This document shows positions 15,056 through 23,882 of a stretch of DNA of 64,000 nucleotides, piece after piece; the stretch's first letter is position 1, and each line of letters starts with the position of its first letter. Made by a program: the position numbers and the translations under genes. Origin of the DNA: Neisseria elongata subsp. elongata (GTDB lineage Bacteria > Pseudomonadota > Gammaproteobacteria > Burkholderiales > Neisseriaceae). Under the pieces are notes generated by a model that was not told the DNA's origin, ran no database searches, and was given only the letters and a program-made list of their open reading frames with translations. The DNA is taken from positions 186,001-250,000 of the forward strand of contig NZ_FOPS01000003.1 of NCBI RefSeq assembly GCF_900113545.1, read 5' to 3'.

Positions 15056-15671
15056 CCTCTTCCCCGAAACCGCCAACCCGCACGCCAACCTGCTGCCCTA
15101 CGACGGCATCGTCAGCGATTTCGGACGGATTTTCACCATCGCCGAAGCCGACCGTTATTTTGAAATTTTGCAGCGTGATATTCCCTGGCGGCACGACGAA
15201 GCCGTGATATACGGCAAACACATCATCACCGCCCGCGAAGTTGCGTGGTACGGAGACACGTCCTACAACTACGGCTATTCCGGCGCAAACCGTATCGCCC
15301 TACCGTGGGGCGGTGTCTTGCCCGAACTCAAAAACCGCGTGGAAGCCGCCATCACCGACATCTGCCCCACCCGCTTCAACTCCTGCCTGCTCAACCGCTA
15401 CAACAACGGCAACGAAGGCATGGCGTGGCACAGCGACGAAGGGCAGGGGCTGGTCAAAGACAGTGCCATCGCCTCCCTCAGCCTCGGCGCAACGCGCAAA
15501 TTCGCCTTCAAACACAAAGAAAGCAAGGAAAAACGCGAAATGTGGCTGGAACACGGACAGCTCATTGTGATGCATGGCGAAACGCAGAAACACTGGCTGC
15601 ACACCATCCTGAAAAGCACCCGCATCCAAGAGCCGCGGATTAATCTGACGTTTCGGGTGATGGCGGGATGA
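15045..15671 (+). CDS. alkB: AlkB-like 2-oxoglutarate/Fe(II) dioxygenase
   Basis: A 208-residue oxidative DNA/RNA demethylase of the AlkB superfamily. The metal ligands are His129 and Asp131 in WHSDEG, with a later His in KHWLHTILKS; the 2-oxoglutarate arginine is in EPRINLTFR. NRYNNGNEGMAWHSDEG resembles the ALKBH2/3-like branch more than E. coli AlkB. The ATG overlaps the preceding Ada-like gene by 11 bases and has no separate ribosome-binding site of note, suggesting translational coupling. An AGGCCGTCTGAA site (15680) and an AAGCAGCCTGCA site (15699) follow. Confidence 0.87.
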   Translation: MTLDLFPETANPHANLLPYDGIVSDFGRIFTIAEADRYFEILQRDIPWRHDEAVIYGKHIITAREVAWYGDTSYNYGYSGANRIALPWGGVLPELKNRVEAAITDICPTRFNSCLLNRYNNGNEGMAWHSDEGQGLVKDSAIASLSLGATRKFAFKHKESKEKREMWLEHGQLIVMHGETQKHWLHTILKSTRIQEPRINLTFRVMAG

Positions 15672-15861
15672 AATAGAAAAGGCCGTCTGAAAACTGAAAA
15701 GCAGCCTGCACTTCACCAATCAAGCGCAGCCTGCCCCAATCCCGTCAAGGAATCCCCCATGCAGAAAACCACCGCCAAACTCTATTTCAACGAAACGGCC
15801 ATTTTGAACCGACGGGGAAGAACCTGAAGCCTGCACCATGCAAACCCGCAAGGAGAATATT

Positions 15862-16326
15862 ATGCCAGCCAAATCCCTCGTCATCCTGCGCCAAAAAATC
15901 CACCAAGTTCGCGATGCACTCCTCGCCGCCGTGCGCCGTGCGGGGCTGCCCGACGACTGCCTGAACTGGCTCTATTTCGCCGACAGCACCACCGAAGCCT
16001 TTTCAGACGGCACCACCATCACCTACCGTGATTACGACCCGCACGCCCCATACCGCTACATCACCGCCGAACGCGGCACAATTTACTGCGACGAAGGCGC
16101 TGCCGACCTGCACCGCTTCCTGTATTACCCGCTGCAAGACATCACCCACTATATCGCCGGACAATACGAACTGGACCACCGCCAGCCCGACCAAGACTTC
16201 CGCCGCATCCTGTTTGCCAAACAACTCAAACTTTTGGCCGCTATCCACCCCGATTACGCCGCATGGCGCAAAGCAGAAATAGACACCGTATTGCAGCTGC
16301 ACCCCTATCGCGACGGTGCAGCCTGA
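15862..16326 (+). CDS. Imm63-like protein, orphan immunity candidate
   Basis: A 154-residue soluble protein. The middle and end (YRYITAERGTIYCDEGAADLHRFL, then DQDFRRILFAKQLKLLAAI and LHPYRDGAA) fit the pattern I associate with the Imm63 immunity family of polymorphic toxin systems; this is a recollected pattern, not a search. AAGGAGAATATT precedes the ATG giving MPAKSLVIL. No toxin or secretion gene is adjacent, so it would be an orphan immunity gene. The preceding 190 bp holds only uptake sites and a 22-codon frame I do not support. Confidence 0.55.
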   Translation: MPAKSLVILRQKIHQVRDALLAAVRRAGLPDDCLNWLYFADSTTEAFSDGTTITYRDYDPHAPYRYITAERGTIYCDEGAADLHRFLYYPLQDITHYIAGQYELDHRQPDQDFRRILFAKQLKLLAAIHPDYAAWRKAEIDTVLQLHPYRDGAA

Positions 16327-16409
16327 AAACGAAGTTTCCGAAGGAAGCCGAGTTTCTGCGGAGCTAAAAAGCAGCCTGCACCCCATGTTCCCAACGAAAG
16401 GCCCGAACC

Positions 16410-16775
16410 ATGTGCGATTACTGCGCCGACCTGCATCCCACCGTCCGCATCGAAACCCCGCAAAAACTGTCGAAAATACTGCTGCGCGCCGCCGACCGCC
16501 TGGCAGACGGCACGCTGGCAGACATCACGCTCTCCCATGCCCAAGCGGAACACATCAACACCGATTATGTCGAAACCTTCGCCCGCAGCGGCTACGTCAT
16601 CGATACCGACCCGCAGGGTAACCGCTGCCTGCACGGCTGGTACGATTTCCTGCACCACTATTTCCAATGCACGCACTGCAACGCCGTGTTTGAAATTTTT
16701 GCCGAAACCTACCACGGCAGCGGCGGCGAATGGAAAATGCTGGAAGTCGCGGCCAAGCGTTTTCAGGCTATCTGA
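16410..16775 (+). CDS. Hypothetical protein with CxxC pairs
   Basis: A 121-residue soluble protein I do not recognise. It has CDYC at residues 2-5 and FQCTHCNAVFEIF near 90, two thiol pairs that could bind zinc. The end RFQAI is encoded by TTTCAGGCTATCTGA, a near-match to an uptake sequence that also supplies the stop. It lies between the Imm63-like gene and alkD, each separated by AAGCAGCCTGCA sites (16368, 16783). Confidence 0.6.
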   Translation: MCDYCADLHPTVRIETPQKLSKILLRAADRLADGTLADITLSHAQAEHINTDYVETFARSGYVIDTDPQGNRCLHGWYDFLHHYFQCTHCNAVFEIFAETYHGSGGEWKMLEVAAKRFQAI

Positions 16776-16858
16776 AAGCAAAAAAGCAGCCTGCACCCCA
16801 ATTCAAAATCCCTTCAGACGGTCTGAACCCCGTCCATTCCCAAGATAAGGAAAACCAT

Positions 16859-17527
16859 ATGGACTACCCCGCCCTGCTCGCCATCCTGCAACAACACGCC
16901 AATCCCGAACGCGCCGTGCCGATGCAGGCATACATGAAACACCGTTTCGCCTATTTCGGCATCGGCAAACCCGAGCTTGCCCGCCTGTGCCGCCCGTTTC
17001 TCAAAGACGCCGCCAAACAGCCGGTCGATTGGGATTTTGTGCGCCGCTGCTGGGATGACCCGCACCGCGAATTGCAATACGCCGCGCTCGAATATCTGAA
17101 AAAAATGCAGCAACACCTAACCCCGCAGGACATCCCGCGTTTGCAAACGCTGATTACCGAAAAATCATGGTGGGACAGCGCCGACGTACTCGACCGCATT
17201 GTTGGCGACATCGCCCTGCGCCACCCCGAAGTCAATGCCGTCCTATTAGCATGGAGCACGGACGACAACATCTGGTTGCGCCGCGTCGCCATCGACCACC
17301 AACTGCTCCGCAAACAGCACACTGACACCGCGCTGCTGGAAAAAATCATCTGCAACAATCTGGGGCAAAAAGAATTTTTCATCAATAAAGCCATCGGTTG
17401 GGCATTGCGCGATTACAGCAAAACCAATCCCGCATGGGTACAAGGCTTTATCGACCGCCACCGACACGAAATGGCCAAACTGAGCTTGCGCGAGGCGGGG
17501 AAATACCTGCCGCCGAAGGTCGTCTGA
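16859..17527 (+). CDS. DNA alkylation repair protein, AlkD-like DNA glycosylase
   Basis: A 222-residue all-helical HEAT-like repeat protein. Motifs seen are RELQYAALEYL, EKSWWDSADVLDRIVG (the tryptophan/aspartate region near the catalytic site in AlkD), DDNIWLRRVAIDHQL, and FINKAIGWALRDYSKTNPAWV. The family removes bulky or cationic N3/N7-alkylpurines. AAGGAAAACCAT leads to the chosen ATG. The stop TGA is part of an AGGTCGTCTGAA site (KVV then stop). It completes a local alkylation-repair group with the Ada-like and AlkB-like genes. Confidence 0.85.
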   Translation: MDYPALLAILQQHANPERAVPMQAYMKHRFAYFGIGKPELARLCRPFLKDAAKQPVDWDFVRRCWDDPHRELQYAALEYLKKMQQHLTPQDIPRLQTLITEKSWWDSADVLDRIVGDIALRHPEVNAVLLAWSTDDNIWLRRVAIDHQLLRKQHTDTALLEKIICNNLGQKEFFINKAIGWALRDYSKTNPAWVQGFIDRHRHEMAKLSLREAGKYLPPKVV

Positions 17528-17567
17528 AAACGTGAGCTTCAATGAAGTTTCTACAGAGCCAAAATGT

Positions 17568-17611
17568 AAAAAGCGGTCTGCACTTGCATTTATCAAAGTG
17601 TAGACCGCTTT
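17568..17611. terminator. Diverged AAGCAGCCTGCA-type hairpin
   Basis: AAAAGCGGTCTGCACTTG and CAAAGTGTAGACCGCTTT form a 16-18-bp stem. The arms are AAGCGGTCTGCA rather than AAGCAGCCTGCA, with matching changes on both sides, so the hairpin has been conserved while the uptake motif drifted. It is the last family member to the right and lies between the converging alkD and hsdM. Confidence 0.6.
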
Positions 17612-17686
17612 CTACTTTAATTTCATTTGAGTAATACTAAAACATCACTCATCCTTTACACAAACCCGCTTTGTGCAGACTTACGC

Positions 17687-19288
17687 TTACCCGTTAAATT
17701 TCAGCGTTTGCAGCTTTTCTTTAATCTCTTTTTCCAATTCGGCAGATTCGGTGAAAAGTTTGTCCAAATCCGCCGAAAATCCCGCCATTTTCTGCTCGAA
17801 TTCCTCGGCGGAAATATCCACATAATCAATTTTTACTTCAAAATATTGACCTGCCGACAGGCTGTAATTCTTCGCTTTGATTTCATCATAGCTGACCACC
17901 ACGCTGAAATCTTCCACAGCCTGTTTGTGCGTGAAGGTATTACAGATTTTTTGTTCTTCTGCGCGGGAGAGTACGGTTTTTTGGTTTTTGCCGTCTTTGA
18001 TTTTTTCGCCCAAGCCTGATGCGTCGATTAACACCACTTTATCTTTATTGGCTTTATCGATAAACAGAATAGAAACGTTGGTTCCCGTGGTGGCGAAAAT
18101 ATTGGAAGGCATGGACACCACGCCGGCGAGCATTTTGTTTTCCACCAAATGTTCGCGGATTTTTTTGTCGATGCCCGATTGGGCGGTGATAAAGCCCGTC
18201 GGCAACACAATCGCCGCTTTGCCGTTTTCTTTCAGGCTAAACAAGATATGCTGGATAAAAAGCTGATAGATTTCCATTTTATCCTTATCCTTCGCCTTAA
18301 TTTTCGGGATACCGGCAAAAAAGCGTTCGCGGTTTTCATCGCCTTCCAATTGGTCGCGGAAATCGCTGAAATCCAATTTAAACGGCGGATTGGAAACGAT
18401 GAAATCAAATTTTTTCAGACGGCCTGAAGCGTCTTTATGGGCGGGCGACAAAATCGTATTGCCCTGAACCACATTATTCAGCGAATGCACCAAATTGTTC
18501 AAAATCAGATTCAGCCGCAACAGATTGGACGATTTTTGCGAAATATCCTGCGTATAAATCATACATTTGTCTTCGCCGATGGCATGGGCGACGTTCATCA
18601 ACAGCGTTCCTGAACCGGCCGACGGGTCGTAAACGTCCACACTGCGGATTTGCCCGCGCACCTCCTCTGGCACCAAAATATCCGCCATAATCCGCGCTAC
18701 CGCGTGTGGCGTGTAGTATTCGGCGTATTTGCCGCCGGAATTGCTGTTATAGTCTTTAATCAGGTATTCAAAAATTGTCGCAAAAAAATCGAATTTTTGG
18801 GCAAAAATCGCCTCGAAACTAAAACCTGCCAGCTTGGAAATCAGCGCGCGGCAAAAATCGTCGCGGCGGCCTTCATCAGTAATATATTGACTGATACGCT
18901 CGAACAACACGATTTTCGCCCCGCCTTCGGTTTTCACTGAAAACAACTCAGCATTACAAGCGGCGATGTCGGTGAGTGTATCGTCAAAGAGTTTGGCAAA
19001 GTCCGCTCCGTTTTGTCGCTCCGATAAATACTTGATGGAATGCTCGGGCTTTAATACCGCCGTTTTCCCCTCAATATCCATATTGACGAACTCGATTGGT
19101 TCGTCGGGCTTTTCTTTGCGGATTTGTTTAACTTCAAAATCGTACTTGTCGTTTAAGAATTTATACAAAAACGCTTGACTGATGATTTTAAATTCGTTGC
19201 CGTCGTTGCCTAAGCCGTAGTTGGCGCAAATGGTTTTTAAGCTGTCAATCAGGGCTTTGGTTTGTTCGGTAAAGTGTTGTTCGGTCAT
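17687..19288 (-). CDS. hsdM: Type I restriction-modification methyltransferase subunit HsdM
   Basis: A 533-residue N6-adenine methyltransferase subunit. The N-terminal helical HsdM_N domain (LIDSLKTICANYGLG) precedes the SAM motif VYDPSAGSGTLLMN near residues 219-232 and the catalytic SNPPF near 300. A C-terminal helical tail (EEFEQKMAGFSADLDKL) would pack on HsdS. It is the last gene of a leftward hsdR-hsdS-hsdM run, 48 bp after hsdS. An in-gene TTCAGACGGCCT uptake site lies near 18415. Protein length is normal and I see no damage. Confidence 0.92.
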   Translation of the reverse strand: MTEQHFTEQTKALIDSLKTICANYGLGNDGNEFKIISQAFLYKFLNDKYDFEVKQIRKEKPDEPIEFVNMDIEGKTAVLKPEHSIKYLSERQNGADFAKLFDDTLTDIAACNAELFSVKTEGGAKIVLFERISQYITDEGRRDDFCRALISKLAGFSFEAIFAQKFDFFATIFEYLIKDYNSNSGGKYAEYYTPHAVARIMADILVPEEVRGQIRSVDVYDPSAGSGTLLMNVAHAIGEDKCMIYTQDISQKSSNLLRLNLILNNLVHSLNNVVQGNTILSPAHKDASGRLKKFDFIVSNPPFKLDFSDFRDQLEGDENRERFFAGIPKIKAKDKDKMEIYQLFIQHILFSLKENGKAAIVLPTGFITAQSGIDKKIREHLVENKMLAGVVSMPSNIFATTGTNVSILFIDKANKDKVVLIDASGLGEKIKDGKNQKTVLSRAEEQKICNTFTHKQAVEDFSVVVSYDEIKAKNYSLSAGQYFEVKIDYVDISAEEFEQKMAGFSADLDKLFTESAELEKEIKEKLQTLKFNG

Positions 19289-19336
19289 TTTTTATCTCGT
19301 TCTTTTTATTGTATCGGTCGGATTCTTGAATTCGAC

Positions 19337-20470
19337 TTATTCAGCTACGGATACCTGCCCGTTCATCAGCATGGACAGTAGGAAATCGCGTAGTTGGGTC
19401 AAGTGGTGGTTTTGTTTTTCATTATTTGCAATCTTTAAATTCCAATTTTCTACAAACTCACTAAATCTCTTTAAAAGCAAATCAGGTGGTACTATTATTT
19501 TTAATCCCTCAATATCTTTTGGATATACATGGGGTTGCGCCGAACCTCTGGCTTGTTGGTAAATAAAATCTTGAACAATTTTTAAAAAATTTAATATATA
19601 CAATGTTCTACCAATAACACTATTTGTAATAGTTGTACAATCGCAGGCAAAAATTGGTTCTCTCCAAAAATTAACAAAACCTGCGTTCGCACCCGAAGCA
19701 CTGATTGTAATGGTATTCTTTGGACGATTAGCTACATCATGATAATAAGAAAAATCCACTCCTGCCGAAATTACTTTAATATCTCCATTGGTATTAGCAG
19801 TTTTTTCTGTAATTAAAGTTCCTTTTCTAATTTCAGCCCAATCTCCCAAACTCTTCACCTCCCACCCCTTCGGAATTTCCCGTTTCAAGGTTTCGTCAAA
19901 CACCATTTCGCCGCCTGAGGATTTGTAGGGTTTACCGTTGGCGTCGGGGAAGTCGAACTGCACAAACCAGTAGTCGTACAGGGTTTTCGCCATCTCTTCC
20001 AAGCGCGCGTTGATTTGTTTGTTCAGGGCGATTTTTTTGTCCAAAGAAAATAGAAGAGAAAAGATACTATCCTGAGTTTCTTTATCAGGTAGTTTTAACT
20101 CTATTTTTGACAAAGTATTTACTGACAATCCAGGTTGTGCCGATTGTCCTTGGTATTGCCCTAAATCCATAATGGATAATAAATTGGCAATATATCCAAT
20201 ATTATGTTCATCATTTGCGGTTGCTACAATAGCATGTTCTGTCATATATGCTTTGCCACAAAAATATTTCGTATTACCACAATAAGCACCTTGACGACCA
20301 ATAATTGCGCATTCCCCTTCAAAATTGTAAGTATCTGTATAGCCTCTGATTCCATTTCCACCAAAAACAGGATATGCCCCTATTTCAAATATTTGACTAG
20401 CTGTTATTCCTTTGCCACTACTAAATCTTCTGCATACTTCAGAAATTGTATATGTTGCCCACTCACTCAT
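19337..20470 (-). CDS. hsdS: Type I restriction-modification specificity subunit HsdS
   Basis: A 377-residue DNA-recognition subunit with two target-recognition domains: residues ~1-150 and ~200-330. The central conserved helix is DKKIALNKQINARLEEMAKTLYDYWFVQFDFPD and the C-terminal repeat is NNEKQNHHLTQLRDFLLSMLMNGQV. The recognition-domain DNA is clearly more AT-rich than hsdM and hsdR, a common sign of domain exchange. Position between hsdR and hsdM is less usual than M-S-R or R-M-S. Both recognition halves are present, so one bipartite target is expected. Confidence 0.9.
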   Translation of the reverse strand: MSEWATYTISEVCRRFSSGKGITASQIFEIGAYPVFGGNGIRGYTDTYNFEGECAIIGRQGAYCGNTKYFCGKAYMTEHAIVATANDEHNIGYIANLLSIMDLGQYQGQSAQPGLSVNTLSKIELKLPDKETQDSIFSLLFSLDKKIALNKQINARLEEMAKTLYDYWFVQFDFPDANGKPYKSSGGEMVFDETLKREIPKGWEVKSLGDWAEIRKGTLITEKTANTNGDIKVISAGVDFSYYHDVANRPKNTITISASGANAGFVNFWREPIFACDCTTITNSVIGRTLYILNFLKIVQDFIYQQARGSAQPHVYPKDIEGLKIIVPPDLLLKRFSEFVENWNLKIANNEKQNHHLTQLRDFLLSMLMNGQVSVAE

Positions 20471-20681
20471 ATTTTTTATCTCTCAATCTTTTAATTAACC
20501 ACTAATCCCAAAAAAATTCCACCTTAACTATTATTTAAAATTGTCGGCATTTTCAGTAAGCAAAAACACTTACCCAATAATAAAGGCTGTCTGAAAAACA
20601 TTTCAAAATCCGACCGCACTTTTTATTGTCCACGCCTGGACGTATGCAATACGCCCGTAAAGGCTACCTGAAACCACTTCC

Positions 20682-23600
20682 TCAAATCCGCCCGCTTTCT
20701 TTTAAATATTCCCGCACCAACAGGCGGTTGATGGCTTGGATGTCTGCGGGTTGAACGGGGAATTGTTGCTCTGTTCTAAAGCGTTTTAATACGATGCCCT
20801 GCATTTGTTTTTCAAAGTAATTTTGGTTGTCCAAAATCTGCTCCATATCCAGCACTTTTTGGTCAGCGTCGGTTTTTACACCGTTCAGCGCGTTGAAGAC
20901 TTTGAGTTTGTCGCCGTAGAGAGCAGGGTTTTCGCGCAGGCGTTTGTGGATGCGGGCATATTTGGCGTCGCCGCCGTATTTATGCCGTAAAAGGTCGTTT
21001 TGGCGGTTCAGCTCTTTGATTCGGGCATAGACGGTTTCGAGTGTGGCGATGTTTGCCTGCATTTCTTCCTGCCCGACTTCGGCGAGGTTCTTTTTCTTGA
21101 AGATGCGTTCCAGCTCTTCACGCAGGCTGATGTATTCGGGGTCTTCTTGGTCGAAGTTGCCCGCCAGCCCTTCGCGCACTTTACGCATGATGTCTTTCAA
21201 ATCGTCGGCAAGTTTGAGTTCGGCTTCGCCGATTTTGACGAACTGGAAGTAAACGTCTTCCAGCGCTTCATTGAGCAAATGGGCGGTGTCGCCCTGCTGT
21301 AGTTTTTCAGCGAGGTTTAAGGTATCCAGACGGGCGGCGGTTTCGCGGTACAAAAGATTGAGCTTGTCAAAATCCAGATGCGCGAGAAATTCGTGGCTGC
21401 CTTGCAGTCGCAGGACGTTGTACAGCTCTTTGGCGGTTTGCAGGGCTTTTTTGAGGGCGAGAAGCTGTTTTTTGTCGTCTATTTGGTTGATTTGACTGCA
21501 AAATACCTCGGCGTTTTCAGTGTCGAAGTCAAACAGGGCGTTTTTGATGCCGGTGATTTCCTCTTCGATTTCTTCGACGGTTTTGAAAAGCTGGTTGTAG
21601 CTGTCGATTTCGTCGCCCAATTCTTTGGAAAGTTCGTCCCAATAGGCGCGGTTGGTTTTGTCGAATTCTTTTTGAATGTCGGCAAAATCAACAACATAGC
21701 CGTAACGGTAAGATTTGTAGGTGCGGTTGACGCGGGTCAGGGTTTGTAAAAGGTTATGGGCTTTGATTAGTCTGCCTAGATAAAGTTTTTTTAGGCGCGG
21801 CGCGTCAAAGCCGGTCAAAAGCATGTTGTACACAAACAAGATGTCGGTTTTGCCCGCTTTGAAATCTTTGACCCATTGGTCGCGCTCGTCTTTAGTACCG
21901 ATGTCGTGCAATATCAGCGCGGCGGTGAGATTGCGGTCTGAGGCCGTCTGAAAATAGTCAAAGAGTTGTCTTGCCTGTTCTGCGCTGTCGCAAACGACCA
22001 TGGCGCCAAGGCTGTCGTCTTGGTTGGTTTTTCTGAATTTAGCGAAGTCGTCCAAGATATAGTCGAGCATCGGGCGGATGAAATGCGGATGGGCGTAGAT
22101 TTCTTTGCGGTCAAAGCTACCTTTTTCGACTTCAAGCTGCGCCAGTGCAGCCTGCAATTGGGCTTTGTATTGGCTGCTGATGGCTTCGCGAATCAGGCGC
22201 AGGGTGTAGCCGTCGGCGATGGAGGCGTTGTAATAGTATTTGTGAATGTAGTCGCCGAAGAGCTCGCGGGTGTTAACGTTGCCTGCGGTTACGCCAATAA
22301 GCGGCGTGCCGGTCAGCCCGATTTTGACGGCATTCAGGTCGGACTGGTTGAGGTTGGCAAGAAACGAGCCTTTGGGCTTGTAGCTGCGGTGTACTTCGTC
22401 GAGAAAATAGACGCGCTGGATGGTGAGGTCGTAGTCGTTACGGGCGACGACATCGGGGTCGTCTTTGAATTTTTGGATGTTAACGACAGTGATTTCCGCT
22501 TTACCTGCGTGGTTGTGCAGGGTTTGGGCGGATTTGATGTCGGCAGCAAAGGCTTCGCGGCTGTCGATGGTATGGACGATTAAGTCGCGGGCGGTAAATT
22601 CCCGCTGCGCCTGTTTCAATAAATCGAGCCTGTCCACGATGAAATAGAATTTCGGCACGATGCCCTGTTTGGCGTAATAGTGGGTCAAGTAACGGGTGTT
22701 GTAATAGGCAAGCGCGGTTTTACCGGAGCCTTGGGTGTGCCAAATAACACCTTTTTTGCCGCCGTTTAATAAATGTTTTTCGATAGCGAGGGTGGCAAAT
22801 AGCTGCGGATAGCGCATGATGTGTTTTTGCAGCGCGTCTTGGTTACCTTTAACGTAGGTCAGCCCGTGTTGCAGGAGAAAGGCGAGGCGTTCGCGGCAAA
22901 GTAGCGAAGTCAGGATGCGGTTGGTCGGCGTATCGGGCGATTTATTGCTGATAAATTCGGGGCTGTGTTTGATAACGGGCAGGTTGTTGTCTTGCAGGAC
23001 TTTGTTTTCGAGGTCGTCCGAAAGCGTGTTCAATAATTCGGCAAGATTTAATTTATGCTCTTCGCGGAAGTAGTTGAACACTGGCTTGCCGTAAGCAGAC
23101 GAGGCGTAAAACGCGCCTTGCGCCGGCTCGGTTGCGCCGTCGTCGTATTTCATGTTGTTGGAAAAAATCATGAATTGGGTGATGTTGATGAAACGGCGGA
23201 ATTTGGGATTTTTCGCGCGTTTGCCCATGCGCTCCCGCTCTTCGCCGATGCCGCCTTTGTTGTTGGGCTTTTTGACTTCGGTAAAGACCAAAGGCATGCC
23301 GTTTACCAGCAGGGTAATGTCGGGGCGGAATTCTTCGTCGCCATTGATGCAGGGCAATTCGGTTACAACGTGGAAGCTGTTGTTATTGAAATTTTGGAAG
23401 TCGATCAGCTTCTTACCGCCGGATTGATTGATTAGACGCTCGTAAAACTTTTGACCCAAGTCTTCGTTATCCAGCTCTAGGCGTATGTCAGCGAGCAGGC
23501 GGCGTGCATCGTCCGGTGATAAATCGGGATTGATGCGACAGAGGCTTTCTATAAAGATTTCGGGGAAGATGTTGGTTTGTTTGTCCCAATTTTCGTTTTT

Positions 23601-23687
23601 GAGCGAGAGGTAATCGTAGCCCAACCGCATCAGGTGCAAAATGGCAGGGATTTTGACACGGGAATTTTCGTTGTGAACTTGAGACAT
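20682..23687 (-). CDS. hsdR: Type I restriction-modification translocase/endonuclease subunit HsdR
   Basis: A 1001-residue motor-nuclease. The N-terminal PD-(D/E)xK nuclease has Asp123 (FRPDITLL) and the EVKK motif at 137-140. The SF2 translocase follows with Walker A HTQGSGKTALAYYN near residue 318, DEVHRSY near 429, TGTP, and motif VI-like LTRVNRTYKSYRYGYV. A coiled helical tail completes it. GGAGAAG supports the ATG giving MSQVHNENSR over an upstream in-frame ATG. It heads the leftward operon; a 211-bp gap to hsdS carries an AGGCTACCTGAA site at 20661 and AT-rich DNA, so hsdS may have its own promoter. Confidence 0.93.
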   Translation of the reverse strand: MSQVHNENSRVKIPAILHLMRLGYDYLSLKNENWDKQTNIFPEIFIESLCRINPDLSPDDARRLLADIRLELDNEDLGQKFYERLINQSGGKKLIDFQNFNNNSFHVVTELPCINGDEEFRPDITLLVNGMPLVFTEVKKPNNKGGIGEERERMGKRAKNPKFRRFINITQFMIFSNNMKYDDGATEPAQGAFYASSAYGKPVFNYFREEHKLNLAELLNTLSDDLENKVLQDNNLPVIKHSPEFISNKSPDTPTNRILTSLLCRERLAFLLQHGLTYVKGNQDALQKHIMRYPQLFATLAIEKHLLNGGKKGVIWHTQGSGKTALAYYNTRYLTHYYAKQGIVPKFYFIVDRLDLLKQAQREFTARDLIVHTIDSREAFAADIKSAQTLHNHAGKAEITVVNIQKFKDDPDVVARNDYDLTIQRVYFLDEVHRSYKPKGSFLANLNQSDLNAVKIGLTGTPLIGVTAGNVNTRELFGDYIHKYYYNASIADGYTLRLIREAISSQYKAQLQAALAQLEVEKGSFDRKEIYAHPHFIRPMLDYILDDFAKFRKTNQDDSLGAMVVCDSAEQARQLFDYFQTASDRNLTAALILHDIGTKDERDQWVKDFKAGKTDILFVYNMLLTGFDAPRLKKLYLGRLIKAHNLLQTLTRVNRTYKSYRYGYVVDFADIQKEFDKTNRAYWDELSKELGDEIDSYNQLFKTVEEIEEEITGIKNALFDFDTENAEVFCSQINQIDDKKQLLALKKALQTAKELYNVLRLQGSHEFLAHLDFDKLNLLYRETAARLDTLNLAEKLQQGDTAHLLNEALEDVYFQFVKIGEAELKLADDLKDIMRKVREGLAGNFDQEDPEYISLREELERIFKKKNLAEVGQEEMQANIATLETVYARIKELNRQNDLLRHKYGGDAKYARIHKRLRENPALYGDKLKVFNALNGVKTDADQKVLDMEQILDNQNYFEKQMQGIVLKRFRTEQQFPVQPADIQAINRLLVREYLKESGRI

Positions 23688-23845
23688 CAGACTTCTCCAA
23701 GCTATTCTTTGCAAGCTGGAAATTATATCAATCCCGCTCTGGCAACACCATTACCACATTGATAATTTAAAATAAAATTTTTGATTGTTGCAGTTGGCTT
23801 ACTTGAACAGGTATAGTAGAAACCCATTTTTCAGACGACCTGACT

Positions 23846-23874
23846 TTGCCAAAGCAATTGATTTTATGTAAACT
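23846..23874 (+). promoter_or_regulatory. Promoter of the thiamine (thiO) leader
   Basis: TTGCCA and TAAACT are separated by 17 bases and end nine bases before the first paired base of the TPP riboswitch, a good fit for transcription starting at the aptamer. The remaining sequence back to hsdR (23688-23845) is AT-rich and includes a TTCAGACGACCT uptake site. Confidence 0.6.
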
Positions 23875-23882
23875 GAAAACTT

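Noticed and set aside
15759-15827. 22-codon frame starting MQKTTAKLYF
   Set aside because: It is too short, has no homologous feature I recognise, and lies among uptake sites. It could be a gene remnant, but I cannot support it.
851-17611. Hairpin repeats considered as insertion sequences or integron attC sites
   Set aside because: No transposase or integrase gene, no target-site duplications, and no attC-type core sites are visible. The stems are uptake-sequence based.
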